7,366 nucleotides of DNA from an uncultured Collinsella sp. (GCA_900541035.1 UQIN01000040.1:1-7366); one strand, 5' to 3'; positions 1 to 5,979 are shown, numbered from the stretch's first letter. Notes: generated from the sequence alone by a model not told the origin. Numbers and translations: made by a program.

Positions 1-55
1 ATAGCGGGTGGGTTGAAGCTGGCCGCTGCGCGCCCAGCAGACTAAAGTCTTGAAC

Positions 56-84
56 AAAAAAGCCCGCCGGCTAGGCCGACGAGC
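56..84 (-). terminator. Intrinsic terminator of the initiator tRNA gene
   Basis: Read on the minus strand, a 10-bp GC-rich stem (75-84 pairing with 62-71, two G-U pairs) with a 3-nt loop is followed by six T residues (56-61). It starts 10 nt beyond the tRNA CCA end, so it ends the tRNA transcript and makes the tRNA look monocistronic. The remaining bases 1-55 show no gene, only a small palindrome, agactaaagtct, at about 40-50. Confidence 0.85.
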
Positions 85-94
85 TGCAAGTTCT

Positions 95-171
95 TGGTCG
101 CGGGGGCAGGATTTGAACCTACGACCTCCGGGTTATGAGCCCGGCGAGCTACCAGACTGCTCCACCCCGCA
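95..171 (-). tRNA. Initiator tRNA-fMet (anticodon CAU)
   Basis: The minus strand folds into a complete 77-nt cloverleaf with the CCA end encoded (95-97). The anticodon CAU lies at 135-137. Three consecutive G-C pairs at the bottom of the anticodon stem (GGG...CCC around CTCATAA) are the hallmark of bacterial initiator tRNAs and separate it from elongator tRNA-Met and tRNA-Ile(CAU). The D stem GAGC/GCTC, T stem GTAGG/CCTGC and the TTCAAAT loop are all present. Position 1 is U facing G72, so the end of the acceptor stem is a weak wobble pair rather than the C1-A72 mismatch of E. coli; a weak 1:72 pair is what formylation needs. It carries formyl-methionine to start translation. It has its own promoter and terminator. 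Confidence 0.96.
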
Positions 172-202
172 ATGTCTGGGCGCCTCATGTGCGCAAGAAG
201 GA

Positions 203-231
203 ATATTACGCGGGAGTTCGGTAAACGGCAA
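203..231 (-). promoter_or_regulatory. Sigma70-type promoter of the tRNA-fMet gene
   Basis: On the minus strand a TTGCCG -35 box (226-231) and a TAATAT -10 box (203-208) are separated by exactly 17 bp. Predicted initiation is near 195, giving a leader of about 24 nt before the mature tRNA end at 171. AT-rich sequence upstream of the -35 (about 234-268) could act as an UP element, as is common for stable RNA genes. Confidence 0.7.
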
Positions 232-325
232 GGAAAATCTCGTAGAGCATAATTCCTTCATATTTAAACCCCTCAGTCCATATCAGCGTAAACGAATCGC
301 AGCCGAGCGCCGTCGGCGGCGCGTA

Positions 326-331
326 TACAAT
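326..331 (+). promoter_or_regulatory. Candidate -10 box of coaX
   Basis: TACAAT, five of six to consensus and preceded by TA, lies 36 bp before the coaX start. No good -35 is visible at 16-18 bp spacing. The same ATACAAT string occurs in the candidate folP-folK promoter (5207-5213, minus strand), which gives modest mutual support. Confidence 0.35.
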
Positions 332-367
332 GGTGCGCGTCCTTTTACGCCGACACCGGGAGTAGAC

Positions 368-1141
368 ATGCTGCTCGCTATCGATATGGGAAACACGCAG
401 ACGGCCATGGGCCTGTTTGACGGAAACGAGCTGGTGCAGTCGTGGCGCATGCCCACCGACCGCTCCTATACCGCCGACGAGATCCATGTGCGCCTGATGG
501 GTTTCTTTAAGATGTACGGCCTTTCGCTCGATGCGGTCGACGCGATCGCCTTTGCCGGCGTGGTGCCGCAGCTCTCGCGCGAGTGGCACGCCGTGGCCGA
601 CCGCATTGCCGCGGACGCCATCGTCATTGGGCCGCAGACGGCGGCCGTGACCAAGCTGCGGGCGGCGCGCCCCCAAGCCGTTGGTGCCGACCGCATCGCC
701 AACGCCGTCGCTGCCGAAACCTTCTACGGCGCCCCGGCGATCGTGGTGGACTTTGGCACCGCGACCAATATCGACGTCATCGACGAGGACGGCTATTACA
801 TTGGCGGAGCGATTGCGCCGGGCATCCGCATTTCGATGGACGCGCTCGCCGCCCGCGCCGCCAAGCTCGCTAGCGTTCCGCTCGAGGCGCCCGAGCACGC
901 CATCGGCCGCGATACCGAGGAATGCATCAAGGTCGGCGCCGTAACGGGCGCCGCCGCCATGGCCGAGGGCCTGGTCGCGCGCATGAAGCGCGAGCTGGGG
1001 CGCGAGGACGCCACCGTTATCGCCACGGGCGGCCTCGCCAGCATCGTCGCCGATTCGACCGACGCCTTTGACATAGTCGACGGCCAACTCACCATCAAAG
1101 GCATCTGCGAAATCTACCGCCGCATGCAGAAGCTAGGGTAG
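368..1141 (+). CDS. coaX: Type III pantothenate kinase
   Basis: It phosphorylates pantothenate to 4'-phosphopantothenate, the first step of coenzyme A synthesis, in the cytoplasm. The 257-residue product has the type III (CoaX) signature in order: DxGNT at 6-10 (ASKHA phosphate loop), GADR at 106-109, DFGTATNID at 128-136, GGAIAPG at 147-153 and ATGGLA at 219-224. The length matches the family. I chose the ATG at 368 because conserved sequence begins there (MLLAIDMGNT) and GGGAG (358-362) sits 5 nt upstream. The open frame extends back to 50, but that part is antisense to the tRNA and is not protein-like. CoaX enzymes are typically insensitive to CoA feedback. The gene is alone on this strand and converges on the ATPase gene. 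No classical terminator follows, unless the palindrome at 1191-1235 serves. The biotin-ligase-like gene is the next core gene downstream, and birA and coaX homologues are often neighbours in bacteria. Confidence 0.96.
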   Translation: MLLAIDMGNTQTAMGLFDGNELVQSWRMPTDRSYTADEIHVRLMGFFKMYGLSLDAVDAIAFAGVVPQLSREWHAVADRIAADAIVIGPQTAAVTKLRAARPQAVGADRIANAVAAETFYGAPAIVVDFGTATNIDVIDEDGYYIGGAIAPGIRISMDALAARAAKLASVPLEAPEHAIGRDTEECIKVGAVTGAAAMAEGLVARMKRELGREDATVIATGGLASIVADSTDAFDIVDGQLTIKGICEIYRRMQKLG

Positions 1142-1190
1142 GACAGGGGCCTAAGCACGAGCGCGAGGGGCGAACTAGGCAACGCATCGG

Positions 1191-1235
1191 TCCTATTCCT
1201 CAAAAACGAATATTTTTCAGTTTTGAGGAATAGGA
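1191..1235. repeat. Palindrome copy 1, downstream of the ATPase gene
   Basis: A perfect 15-bp inverted repeat (1191-1205 and 1221-1235; arm TCCTATTCCTCAAAA) surrounds a 15-nt AT-rich centre. The centre can add a short GAA/TTC inner stem after a two-base mismatch. It begins 7 nt past the ATPase stop codon and about 50 nt past the coaX stop, so it lies between two converging genes. The stem is AT-rich and not followed by a clear T run in either direction, so it is not a typical intrinsic terminator. Copies 2 and 3 are upstream of the same gene. Confidence 0.9.
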
Positions 1236-1242
1236 CTTTCTG

Positions 1243-2439
1243 CTAGGCCTCGTCGCACAGCCACCTCGCCAGGTCCACGATCTGCACCCCATTGCGGTCC
1301 GTGGCCTCGTGATGCGTGCGGGCGAGAATCATCTTGGGGTACGCGTCGCCAATGCTCAGCAGTGGTGAAATCTCGCGTTCAAATGTCTTATCCGAGCTGA
1401 TGTCGTCGCTCACCTGAATGTAGAGCTTCTCGCTTCGCTTGATTGCTACAAAGTCTATTTCCTTTTTATAGAGTACGCCGACGTATACCTCATATCCGCG
1501 GCGCAGCAGCTCGATGGCCACCATGTTCTCGTACACGCGACCCCAGTCCATATCGCGTGTACCGAGCAGCGCGTATTTGAACGCATGGTCTGCCAGGTAA
1601 TACTTCTCGCCGCTCTTAAGGTATTTCTTGCCGCGGATGTCATATCGACGAACTTTATAGAAGGCAAACGCATCGCACAGGTACCCCATGTACGCGCCGA
1701 CCGTCTTGTTCGTTATCTTTAGCCCATCCGCATTCAAAACATCCGTAATGTTGCGTGCCGACGTAATGTTGGAAACGTTGTCCATCATGTAATCGGCAAT
1801 GCGCAGCAGCGCCGATTCGTTTCTCACGTTATGCCGTTGCACGATATCCCTCACAATGAGCGTCTTAAAGACGTTGGAGAGATATTGATAGCGCTGCTCC
1901 TGCAGTGGATAAGGGTAAGAGCCAGACATGCCGCCGGTTCTAGCGTACTCATCGAAGTCGCGGTCGACCTCGCCCTCGTCGCCATAGAGACGATACTCCT
2001 CAAACGAGAATGGAAAAACCTCAATCTCGAAGGTGCGTCCCGTAAAGAGCGTCGACAGATCGCTCGACAGCAAAAAGGCATTCGATCCGGTGATGAAGAT
2101 GTCGTACTGCTCGGATGCGTGAAGGCTGTTAATCGCGCGTTCAAAACCGTCGCACATCTGAACTTCATCGATAAACAGAAAGTTTTGCTTGCCGGCCACT
2201 CGATGCTCTTTTACATAGGCGAGCAGGGCATGATATTCGAGCAGGCCCTCGAACTCGTCGAGGTTGTAATTGATATGGATGACATTCGAATTGGACAGAT
2301 TTGCCTCCACGTAATCGCGGAGGGCCTCGAGCAATTTTGACTTACCGCTACGGCGAATGCCCGTTATGACCTTGATGTCCGGTACGCCAATAAGGCTCGT
2401 CAACGTGTCCATATATGACGTTCTATTGATGAGTTTCAT
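1243..2439 (-). CDS. AAA-type ATP-binding protein with DUF4143 C-terminus
   Basis: The 398-residue protein belongs to the large prokaryotic ATPase family with an N-terminal P-loop domain and a C-terminal DUF4143-like region; the cellular role of the family is not established. Walker A is GIRRSGKS (27-34), Walker B is FLFIDE (87-92), and ITGSN at 116-120 fits sensor 1. A helical middle region (about 170-260) leads to a C-terminal part resembling a PD-(D/E)xK nuclease fold: E304/E310, EIDF at 327-330 and IQV at 341-343, with Q where a catalytic K is usual. No signal peptide or membrane segment is seen. The start has an excellent AGGGAGG ribosome site (2445-2451) 5 nt upstream. Codon use is visibly less GC-rich than the neighbours, suggesting transfer. 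The gene stands alone, with palindromes on both sides. A defence, regulatory or self-mobilising role is possible but unproven. Confidence 0.9.
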   Translation of the reverse strand: MKLINRTSYMDTLTSLIGVPDIKVITGIRRSGKSKLLEALRDYVEANLSNSNVIHINYNLDEFEGLLEYHALLAYVKEHRVAGKQNFLFIDEVQMCDGFERAINSLHASEQYDIFITGSNAFLLSSDLSTLFTGRTFEIEVFPFSFEEYRLYGDEGEVDRDFDEYARTGGMSGSYPYPLQEQRYQYLSNVFKTLIVRDIVQRHNVRNESALLRIADYMMDNVSNITSARNITDVLNADGLKITNKTVGAYMGYLCDAFAFYKVRRYDIRGKKYLKSGEKYYLADHAFKYALLGTRDMDWGRVYENMVAIELLRRGYEVYVGVLYKKEIDFVAIKRSEKLYIQVSDDISSDKTFEREISPLLSIGDAYPKMILARTHHEATDRNGVQIVDLARWLCDEA

Positions 2440-2465
2440 TGGTGCCTCCCTGCGGTCTTCTATCG

Positions 2466-2506
2466 CTATTCCTCAAAAACGAAAATTATTCAGTTTTGAG
2501 GAATAG
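2466..2506. repeat. Palindrome copy 2, ATPase gene leader
   Basis: Arms CTATTCCTCAAAA (2466-2478) and its exact complement (2494-2506) enclose a 15-nt centre. It is the same repeat as copy 1, in the same orientation, with a few centre changes. It lies 14 nt upstream of the ATPase ribosome binding site. If transcription starts near 2511 it would be a hairpin in the mRNA leader, and as DNA it could be an operator. Confidence 0.9.
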
Positions 2507-2517
2507 ACTCTGCAACG

Positions 2518-2523
2518 AATATA
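2518..2523 (-). promoter_or_regulatory. Candidate -10 box of the ATPase gene
   Basis: TATATT on the minus strand is five of six to consensus. It lies between palindrome copies 2 and 3, centred in a small AACGA...TCGTT inverted repeat (2514-2530). No convincing -35 exists at normal spacing; TTAAGC is 20 bp away. A second possibility is AATAAT inside copy 2 with TTGCAG upstream, but at a poor 19-bp spacing. Confidence 0.25.
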
Positions 2524-2550
2524 CCTCGTTAAAGGCCGAGCTGGCTTAAT

Positions 2551-2593
2551 TCTATTCCTCAAAATCGAAATATTTTCAATTTTGAGGAATAGA
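2551..2593. repeat. Palindrome copy 3, outer copy upstream of the ATPase gene
   Basis: The longest and best-paired of the three. Fifteen bp of outer stem (2551-2565 with 2579-2593), one C-A mismatch (2566/2578), four more pairs (2567-2570 with 2574-2577) and a 3-nt loop. Compared with copies 1 and 2, the innermost outer position changes from an A/G mismatch to a T-A pair. The 44-nt spacer to copy 2 holds the ATPase gene's candidate promoter. Confidence 0.9.
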
Positions 2594-2620
2594 ACCGCGA
2601 TGCCACCCTGTAGTCGCGTA

Positions 2621-2653
2621 AAGACCCTCCCCGGCACAGCCGAGGAGGGTCTT
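2621..2653 (-). terminator. Intrinsic terminator closing the folP-folK / ligase-like operon
   Basis: A 10-bp stem (2621-2630 with 2644-2653) continues past one C-A mismatch into four G-C pairs and a 3-nt loop. On the minus strand the stem ends in CTT followed by one more T, so the T tract is short, but the stem is strong. It lies 37 nt beyond the stop codon of the ligase-like gene and directly outside palindrome copy 3, marking the boundary of the ATPase cassette. Confidence 0.7.
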
Positions 2654-2689
2654 GTTGTCATCGCTATCTTTGAGCGCGGGCGCCTCGCG

Positions 2690-3391
2690 TTACAGTCCGC
2701 GAATCCGTACGGCCTCGGGCGGAAACTCCTGCTCGCCGGCATCGGTCTTGATGGTCGCGCGACCCCAGATGTCCAGGCCCGCAAACACACCGACCGCAAG
2801 CGGCAAACCGCTGGGCGACACCGCCGCGACCTGACGACCCAGCAGTGGCACCATGTCAAAGTACTCGCCCAGCACCGGAGCCAGCGGGCCGGCGGCGCCC
2901 TGCGGCGTGTTGGCGGCAACTGCCCAGGTGTCCACGCGGACCAGCACGGCGGCGGCCAATGCCTCGATCAGCGCCTCATCTGCCATATCCACGCCAAGCT
3001 CACCCAGCGCCGCACGCTCAACATCCACCGTCACCGCGGCAAACATACCCGCGGCACCGGCACCGCCGTTCACGGCAACGCGCGCGAGTGACGTCTCAAA
3101 CGCAGGCGCACCGCACACGATATCGCTCGGCCACTGGATACCCACCTTGCCGGCAAGGCCCAACCCCGGCGTCGAAGCCGTGCCCACGAGCGCATCCATC
3201 ATGCCCATCGCGGCCACAAACGGCAGGCCGTGGAAGGCGTGCATATTCACATCGGGGCGCACGACCAGCGAAAACGTCAGCGAAGCATCGCCCGCGCTCC
3301 ACGCGCACCAGCCCGCGGACACGCCCTCGCGGCCCGCGTCACGCGCCGCGTCGAGCTCGGTACCAGCGGCAACAGCATTCATCTCGATCAT
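2690..3391 (-). CDS. Biotin-protein-ligase-like protein with divergent active site
   Basis: The 233-residue protein matches the BPL/LPL fold by its overall pattern. FSLVVRP at 40-46 corresponds to the usual LYFSLLLRP strand, IQWPSDI at 85-91 to KWPNDI, and the C-terminal GVFAGLDIWGRATIKTDAG at 201-219 to the small BPL C-terminal barrel. True ligases make biotinyl-AMP and attach biotin to a carboxylase lysine. Here the GRGRRGR adenylate loop is not recognisable (AGREGVSAGW at 19-28 is the nearest), the K of KWPNDI is Q, and no KxxGIL-like lysine follows. There is no DNA-binding N-terminal domain. The start ATG directly abuts the folP-folK stop (TAGATG), implying translational coupling; no strong ribosome site is visible. 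It may have low activity, an altered substrate, or be non-catalytic. I leave the symbol blank because birA activity is doubtful. Confidence 0.75.
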   Translation of the reverse strand: MIEMNAVAAGTELDAARDAGREGVSAGWCAWSAGDASLTFSLVVRPDVNMHAFHGLPFVAAMGMMDALVGTASTPGLGLAGKVGIQWPSDIVCGAPAFETSLARVAVNGGAGAAGMFAAVTVDVERAALGELGVDMADEALIEALAAAVLVRVDTWAVAANTPQGAAGPLAPVLGEYFDMVPLLGRQVAAVSPSGLPLAVGVFAGLDIWGRATIKTDAGEQEFPPEAVRIRGL

Positions 3392-5131
3392 CTACATGCG
3401 CCCCAATTCGCCCACGATATGGCCCACGCGGTCCTCGGGCTCCTTGACCTCGACGCCGTTGTAGCGGAAGAACCGCGCCGGATCGTGCATCAGATCCTCG
3501 AGCGGCACCAGCACAAAGTCGCGCTCGCCGATCAGCGGATGCGGCAGGCGCAGCTTTTTGCCGCCGTGGGTCTCGCCGTCCATCCACAGCAGATCCAGGT
3601 CGATGGTGCGCGGACCGTTGGCCTTGGCCTTTTTGGAACGGTCGCGGCCCAGCTCGGCCTCGATCTTCATGAGCTCGTCGAGCAGCACCAACGGCGCCAG
3701 CTCGGTCTTGATCTCGATGACGGCGTTGGCGAACGCGTCTTGGCGCGTCTCGTAGGCCGGCTCGCTCTCGTAGATGCGCGAGCAGTTGGACACGCAGGTG
3801 AGCGGAATCTCGGCGATCATGTCGCGCGCGGCGCGGATGTTGTCACAGCGATGCCCCAGGTTGGAGCCCACGGCCACAAACGCGCGGCGCGGCTGCGGCT
3901 TGGCAACGGCCCAGTAGCCGTTCAGGAACTGCGCAAAGCCGGCGACGTCGTGCACGCGCACGATGTTGGCGCCGGCCTGGATCGCACCCAGGCACACACC
4001 AAACGTGGCGGCATCGCGCTCGGCGGCCTCGGTCACGCCCGAGACGGCGCCCACAAAGCGCTTGCGCGACACGGCGCACATGAGCGGATAGCCCAGCGAT
4101 GCCATCTTGGCGGTCTCGCGCTGGATGACGATATCCTCGTTAGCCGACTTGCCAAAGCCCGGACCGGGGTCGATGCAGATGCGGTCACGCGACACGCCGG
4201 CATGGATGAGCGTGCGGGCCTGGTCGGAAAGGAATCCCATGACGCGGCGCATGATGGGCGCCGAATCGGGCAGGGTAAAGCGGCGGAGCTGCGAGGTGGG
4301 CACGTAGGCTTCCTCGCGGCGGGCGCTGCGGCGCATCATGGCGACCAGGTGGTCGCTGGGCTCCGGCTCCGTCTCGGCGGCAGCGGGCGTGACCTCGGAC
4401 GCGACGGTCTCGGCGGCGGGGGCAGCCTGCTCGGCGGCCGGCGTCTCCTGTTCGGCTGCGGGCTCGGCTGCGGGCTCCGGTTCACCAAACGGCAACGAGG
4501 GCTGCACCACGCCGCCCGGAAGCTTGGCCTCCGGCTTAGGCTCGCCCAGCAACTTGCCGCGACGGCGGCGAGCCGGCTTCTCAGCCTCACGCGCGGCCTC
4601 GGCAGCCGCCTCGCGCGCCTTCTCGGCAACAAACGCCGCAGCCGAGGTATCGAGCTGCACCGTTGCGTGCGTGCGTGCGGGCGCGGCGACCTCGCCGGCA
4701 TGCATCACGATGACGCCGCAGGTGCTCGTCTTAACAAACTCGACCATCTTGGGGTCGGTGAAGCCGGTCACGTCGTTGACGATCGAGGCGCCGCAGCGCA
4801 CGGCCGCCTTGGCAACCGCCACATGACGCGTGTCGATCGAGACGATGGCGCCCTCCTTGGCCAGCGCGCGCACAACGGGCAGCACGCGGCGCGCCTCCTC
4901 GTCGGGGTTGACCGGGGTAAAGCCGGGGCGCGTGGACTCGCCGCCCACGTCGATGATGTCGGCGCCGGCGTCGAGCATCGCCAGGCCATACTCGATGGCG
5001 GCATCCGGGTCGAAGTGCTCCCCGCCGTCGCTAAACGAATCGGGCGTCACGTTGAGGACGCCCATGATGCGCGGACGGTCAAAGCTGAGCTCATACTTTC
5101 CGCACCGCCATGTCTTGCTGTCGTTCGCCAT
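3392..5131 (-). CDS. folP-folK: Dihydropteroate synthase / HPPK bifunctional fusion
   Basis: One 579-residue cytoplasmic protein carries two consecutive folate-synthesis enzymes. DHPS joins pterin pyrophosphate to p-aminobenzoate and is the sulfonamide target: MGVLNVTPDSFSDGG at 23-37, DVGGESTRPG at 61-70, VSID at 97-100, IVND at 117-120, IVMH at 141-144, DPGPGFGK at 321-328 and SRKRF at 355-359. HPPK makes that pyrophosphate: VAVGSNLG at 419-426 and GPRTIDLDLL at 506-515 with the Mg-binding DxD, then PHPLIGERDFVLVPL at 530-544. The order is unusual, since the downstream domain supplies the upstream one's substrate. About 130 residues (roughly 155-285) interrupt DHPS between the MH strand and DPGPGFGK; 162-260 is Ala/Glu/Pro-rich and basic at 188-191. 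The start at 5131 has AGGAGG (5138-5143) 6 nt upstream; the frame extends further but enters the sirtuin gene. Confidence 0.93.
   Translation of the reverse strand: MANDSKTWRCGKYELSFDRPRIMGVLNVTPDSFSDGGEHFDPDAAIEYGLAMLDAGADIIDVGGESTRPGFTPVNPDEEARRVLPVVRALAKEGAIVSIDTRHVAVAKAAVRCGASIVNDVTGFTDPKMVEFVKTSTCGVIVMHAGEVAAPARTHATVQLDTSAAAFVAEKAREAAAEAAREAEKPARRRRGKLLGEPKPEAKLPGGVVQPSLPFGEPEPAAEPAAEQETPAAEQAAPAAETVASEVTPAAAETEPEPSDHLVAMMRRSARREEAYVPTSQLRRFTLPDSAPIMRRVMGFLSDQARTLIHAGVSRDRICIDPGPGFGKSANEDIVIQRETAKMASLGYPLMCAVSRKRFVGAVSGVTEAAERDAATFGVCLGAIQAGANIVRVHDVAGFAQFLNGYWAVAKPQPRRAFVAVGSNLGHRCDNIRAARDMIAEIPLTCVSNCSRIYESEPAYETRQDAFANAVIEIKTELAPLVLLDELMKIEAELGRDRSKKAKANGPRTIDLDLLWMDGETHGGKKLRLPHPLIGERDFVLVPLEDLMHDPARFFRYNGVEVKEPEDRVGHIVGELGRM
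4454..4477. repeat. 12-bp tandem repeat in the folP-folK insertion
   Basis: Two exact copies of GGCTGCGGGCTC (4454-4465 and 4466-4477) encode part of the Glu-Pro-Ala-Ala repeats in the low-complexity insertion. The unit is a multiple of three, so copy-number change would lengthen or shorten the linker without a frameshift. Confidence 0.8.
4664..4679. repeat. TGCG x4 simple repeat inside folP
   Basis: Four tandem TGCG units encode residues near PARTHAT, where the DHPS core passes into the insertion. A change of one 4-bp unit would shift the reading frame and remove the rest of DHPS and all of HPPK. Four units are few for frequent slippage. Confidence 0.7.
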
Positions 5132-5153
5132 GAACATCCTCCTAAAATGCCCA

Positions 5154-5181
5154 CGCCGCCGAGCTTGGGGAGCTGGCGGCG
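5154..5181 (-). promoter_or_regulatory. GC-rich hairpin in the folP-folK leader
   Basis: Seven bp (5154-5160 with 5175-5181), a single bulged base at 5161, then four more pairs (5162-5165 with 5171-5174) and a 5-nt loop form a strong RNA hairpin. It lies about 10 nt upstream of the AGGAGG site. On the minus strand it is followed by gtgggcatttt, not a clean T run, so it is a weak terminator candidate and may instead affect translation or RNA stability. Confidence 0.45.
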
Positions 5182-5206
5182 GGGTCGCTTTGCACTCAGT
5201 CTTTCT

Positions 5207-5212
5207 ATTGTA
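5207..5212 (-). promoter_or_regulatory. Candidate -10 box for folP-folK
   Basis: TACAAT (within GGATACAATAG on the minus strand) lies between the sirtuin stop and the folP start. Initiation near 5200 would give a leader of about 70 nt containing the GC-rich hairpin. The -35 is unclear; TTGCGT within the sirtuin 3' end is 19 bp away. Confidence 0.4.
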
Positions 5213-5226
5213 TCCGCGCGCGCGGG

Positions 5227-5979
5227 CTAGAACGCAAACGCGGCCGCGATGTCGCAAGAAATCAGCAGGTCGGCATTTGCATCCTGATCGGTGGGAGCAA
5301 GATTGCATATGGCCAGCGTATCACCGGTAAAGTAGCGTGTAAGGCCCGCCGCCGGATACACCACGAGCGAGGTCCCACCCACAATGAGGGCATCGGCCGC
5401 GGCGATGGTGGCAACGGCACCGGTCAACACATGCTCGTCGAGCGGCTCCTCGTAGAGCACCACATCGGGCTTGATGCGACCTCCGCACGCGGGGCACACG
5501 GGCACGCCCGCGGCGTCCTCGTGCTCGCGCGAGCAAATCCACTCGGCGCTATAGACCGCTCCGCACGACTGGCAAATGTTGCGATGGACCGATCCGTGCA
5601 ACTCAAACACGCGCTGCGAGCCCGCCATCTGATGCAAGCCGTCGATGTTTTGCGTCACCACGGCATCAAGCTTGCCGACGCGCTCCAGCTCGGCCAGCTT
5701 GATGTGGCAGCGGTTGGGCTTAGCGTTAAGCGCGATCATCTTGGTTCGGTAAAAGTCGAAGAACTCCGCCGGATGTGTCTCGTAAAAGCTGTGCGACAGC
5801 ATGGTCTCGGGCGGATAGGCAAACTGCTGGTGATACAGGCCGTCCACGCTGCGAAAATCGGGAATGCCGCTTGCCGTGGAAACACCAGCGCCGCCAAAGA
5901 ACACCACGCGCTCGTGGGTATTGAACAGCTCCGCCAGCGCGGCGGAGGCCTGCTTGGGATCTGTTATCGCTTGCGTCAT
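5227..5979 (-). CDS. Sir2-family NAD-dependent protein deacylase
   Basis: The sirtuin removes acyl groups from protein lysines while splitting NAD+ into nicotinamide and O-acyl-ADP-ribose. The 250-residue protein is a single catalytic core: GGAGVSTASGIPDFR at 29-43 (NAD loop), TQNIDGLH at 109-116, catalytic His128 in ELHGS, zinc cysteines C136/C139 (CQSC) and C162/C165 (CPAC), and GGTSLVVYPA at 201-210. The pattern around DFYRTKMIALNAKPN recalls Thermotoga-type (class U) sirtuins; no Ala-Tyr-x-x-Arg motif of desuccinylases is seen. Cys91 lies in PNRCH where Ala or Ser is usual. I chose the ATG at 5979 because GGAGG (5986-5990) is 6 nt upstream and family similarity starts soon after; a longer frame would overlap the divergent xth gene. 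It lies upstream of folP-folK with 95 nt between, so read-through is possible. Confidence 0.93.
   Translation of the reverse strand: MTQAITDPKQASAALAELFNTHERVVFFGGAGVSTASGIPDFRSVDGLYHQQFAYPPETMLSHSFYETHPAEFFDFYRTKMIALNAKPNRCHIKLAELERVGKLDAVVTQNIDGLHQMAGSQRVFELHGSVHRNICQSCGAVYSAEWICSREHEDAAGVPVCPACGGRIKPDVVLYEEPLDEHVLTGAVATIAAADALIVGGTSLVVYPAAGLTRYFTGDTLAICNLAPTDQDANADLLISCDIAAAFAF

Noticed and set aside
50..367. N-terminal extension of the coaX reading frame
   Set aside because: It runs antisense through the tRNA-fMet gene and gives the familiar false peptide of such regions; CoaX similarity and a ribosome site begin at 368.
206..1087. 293-codon minus-strand frame opposite coaX
   Set aside because: Antisense shadow of coaX with biased composition and no family resemblance.
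1831..2340. 169-codon plus-strand frame opposite the ATPase gene
   Set aside because: Antisense shadow; the minus-strand frame has intact Walker motifs and a strong ribosome site.
1191..2593. CRISPR array made of the three palindromes
   Set aside because: Only three copies, with unequal spacing (a whole gene between two of them) and no cas genes.
3230..5230. 666-codon plus-strand open frame opposite folP-folK
   Set aside because: It is the antisense of a GC-rich real gene, rich in Arg, His, Gly and Ala, with no recognisable motif and no ribosome site.
5132..5308. Upstream extension of folP-folK
   Set aside because: It would overlap the sirtuin 3' end, while AGGAGG at 5138-5143 and the conserved start of DHPS support the ATG at 5131.
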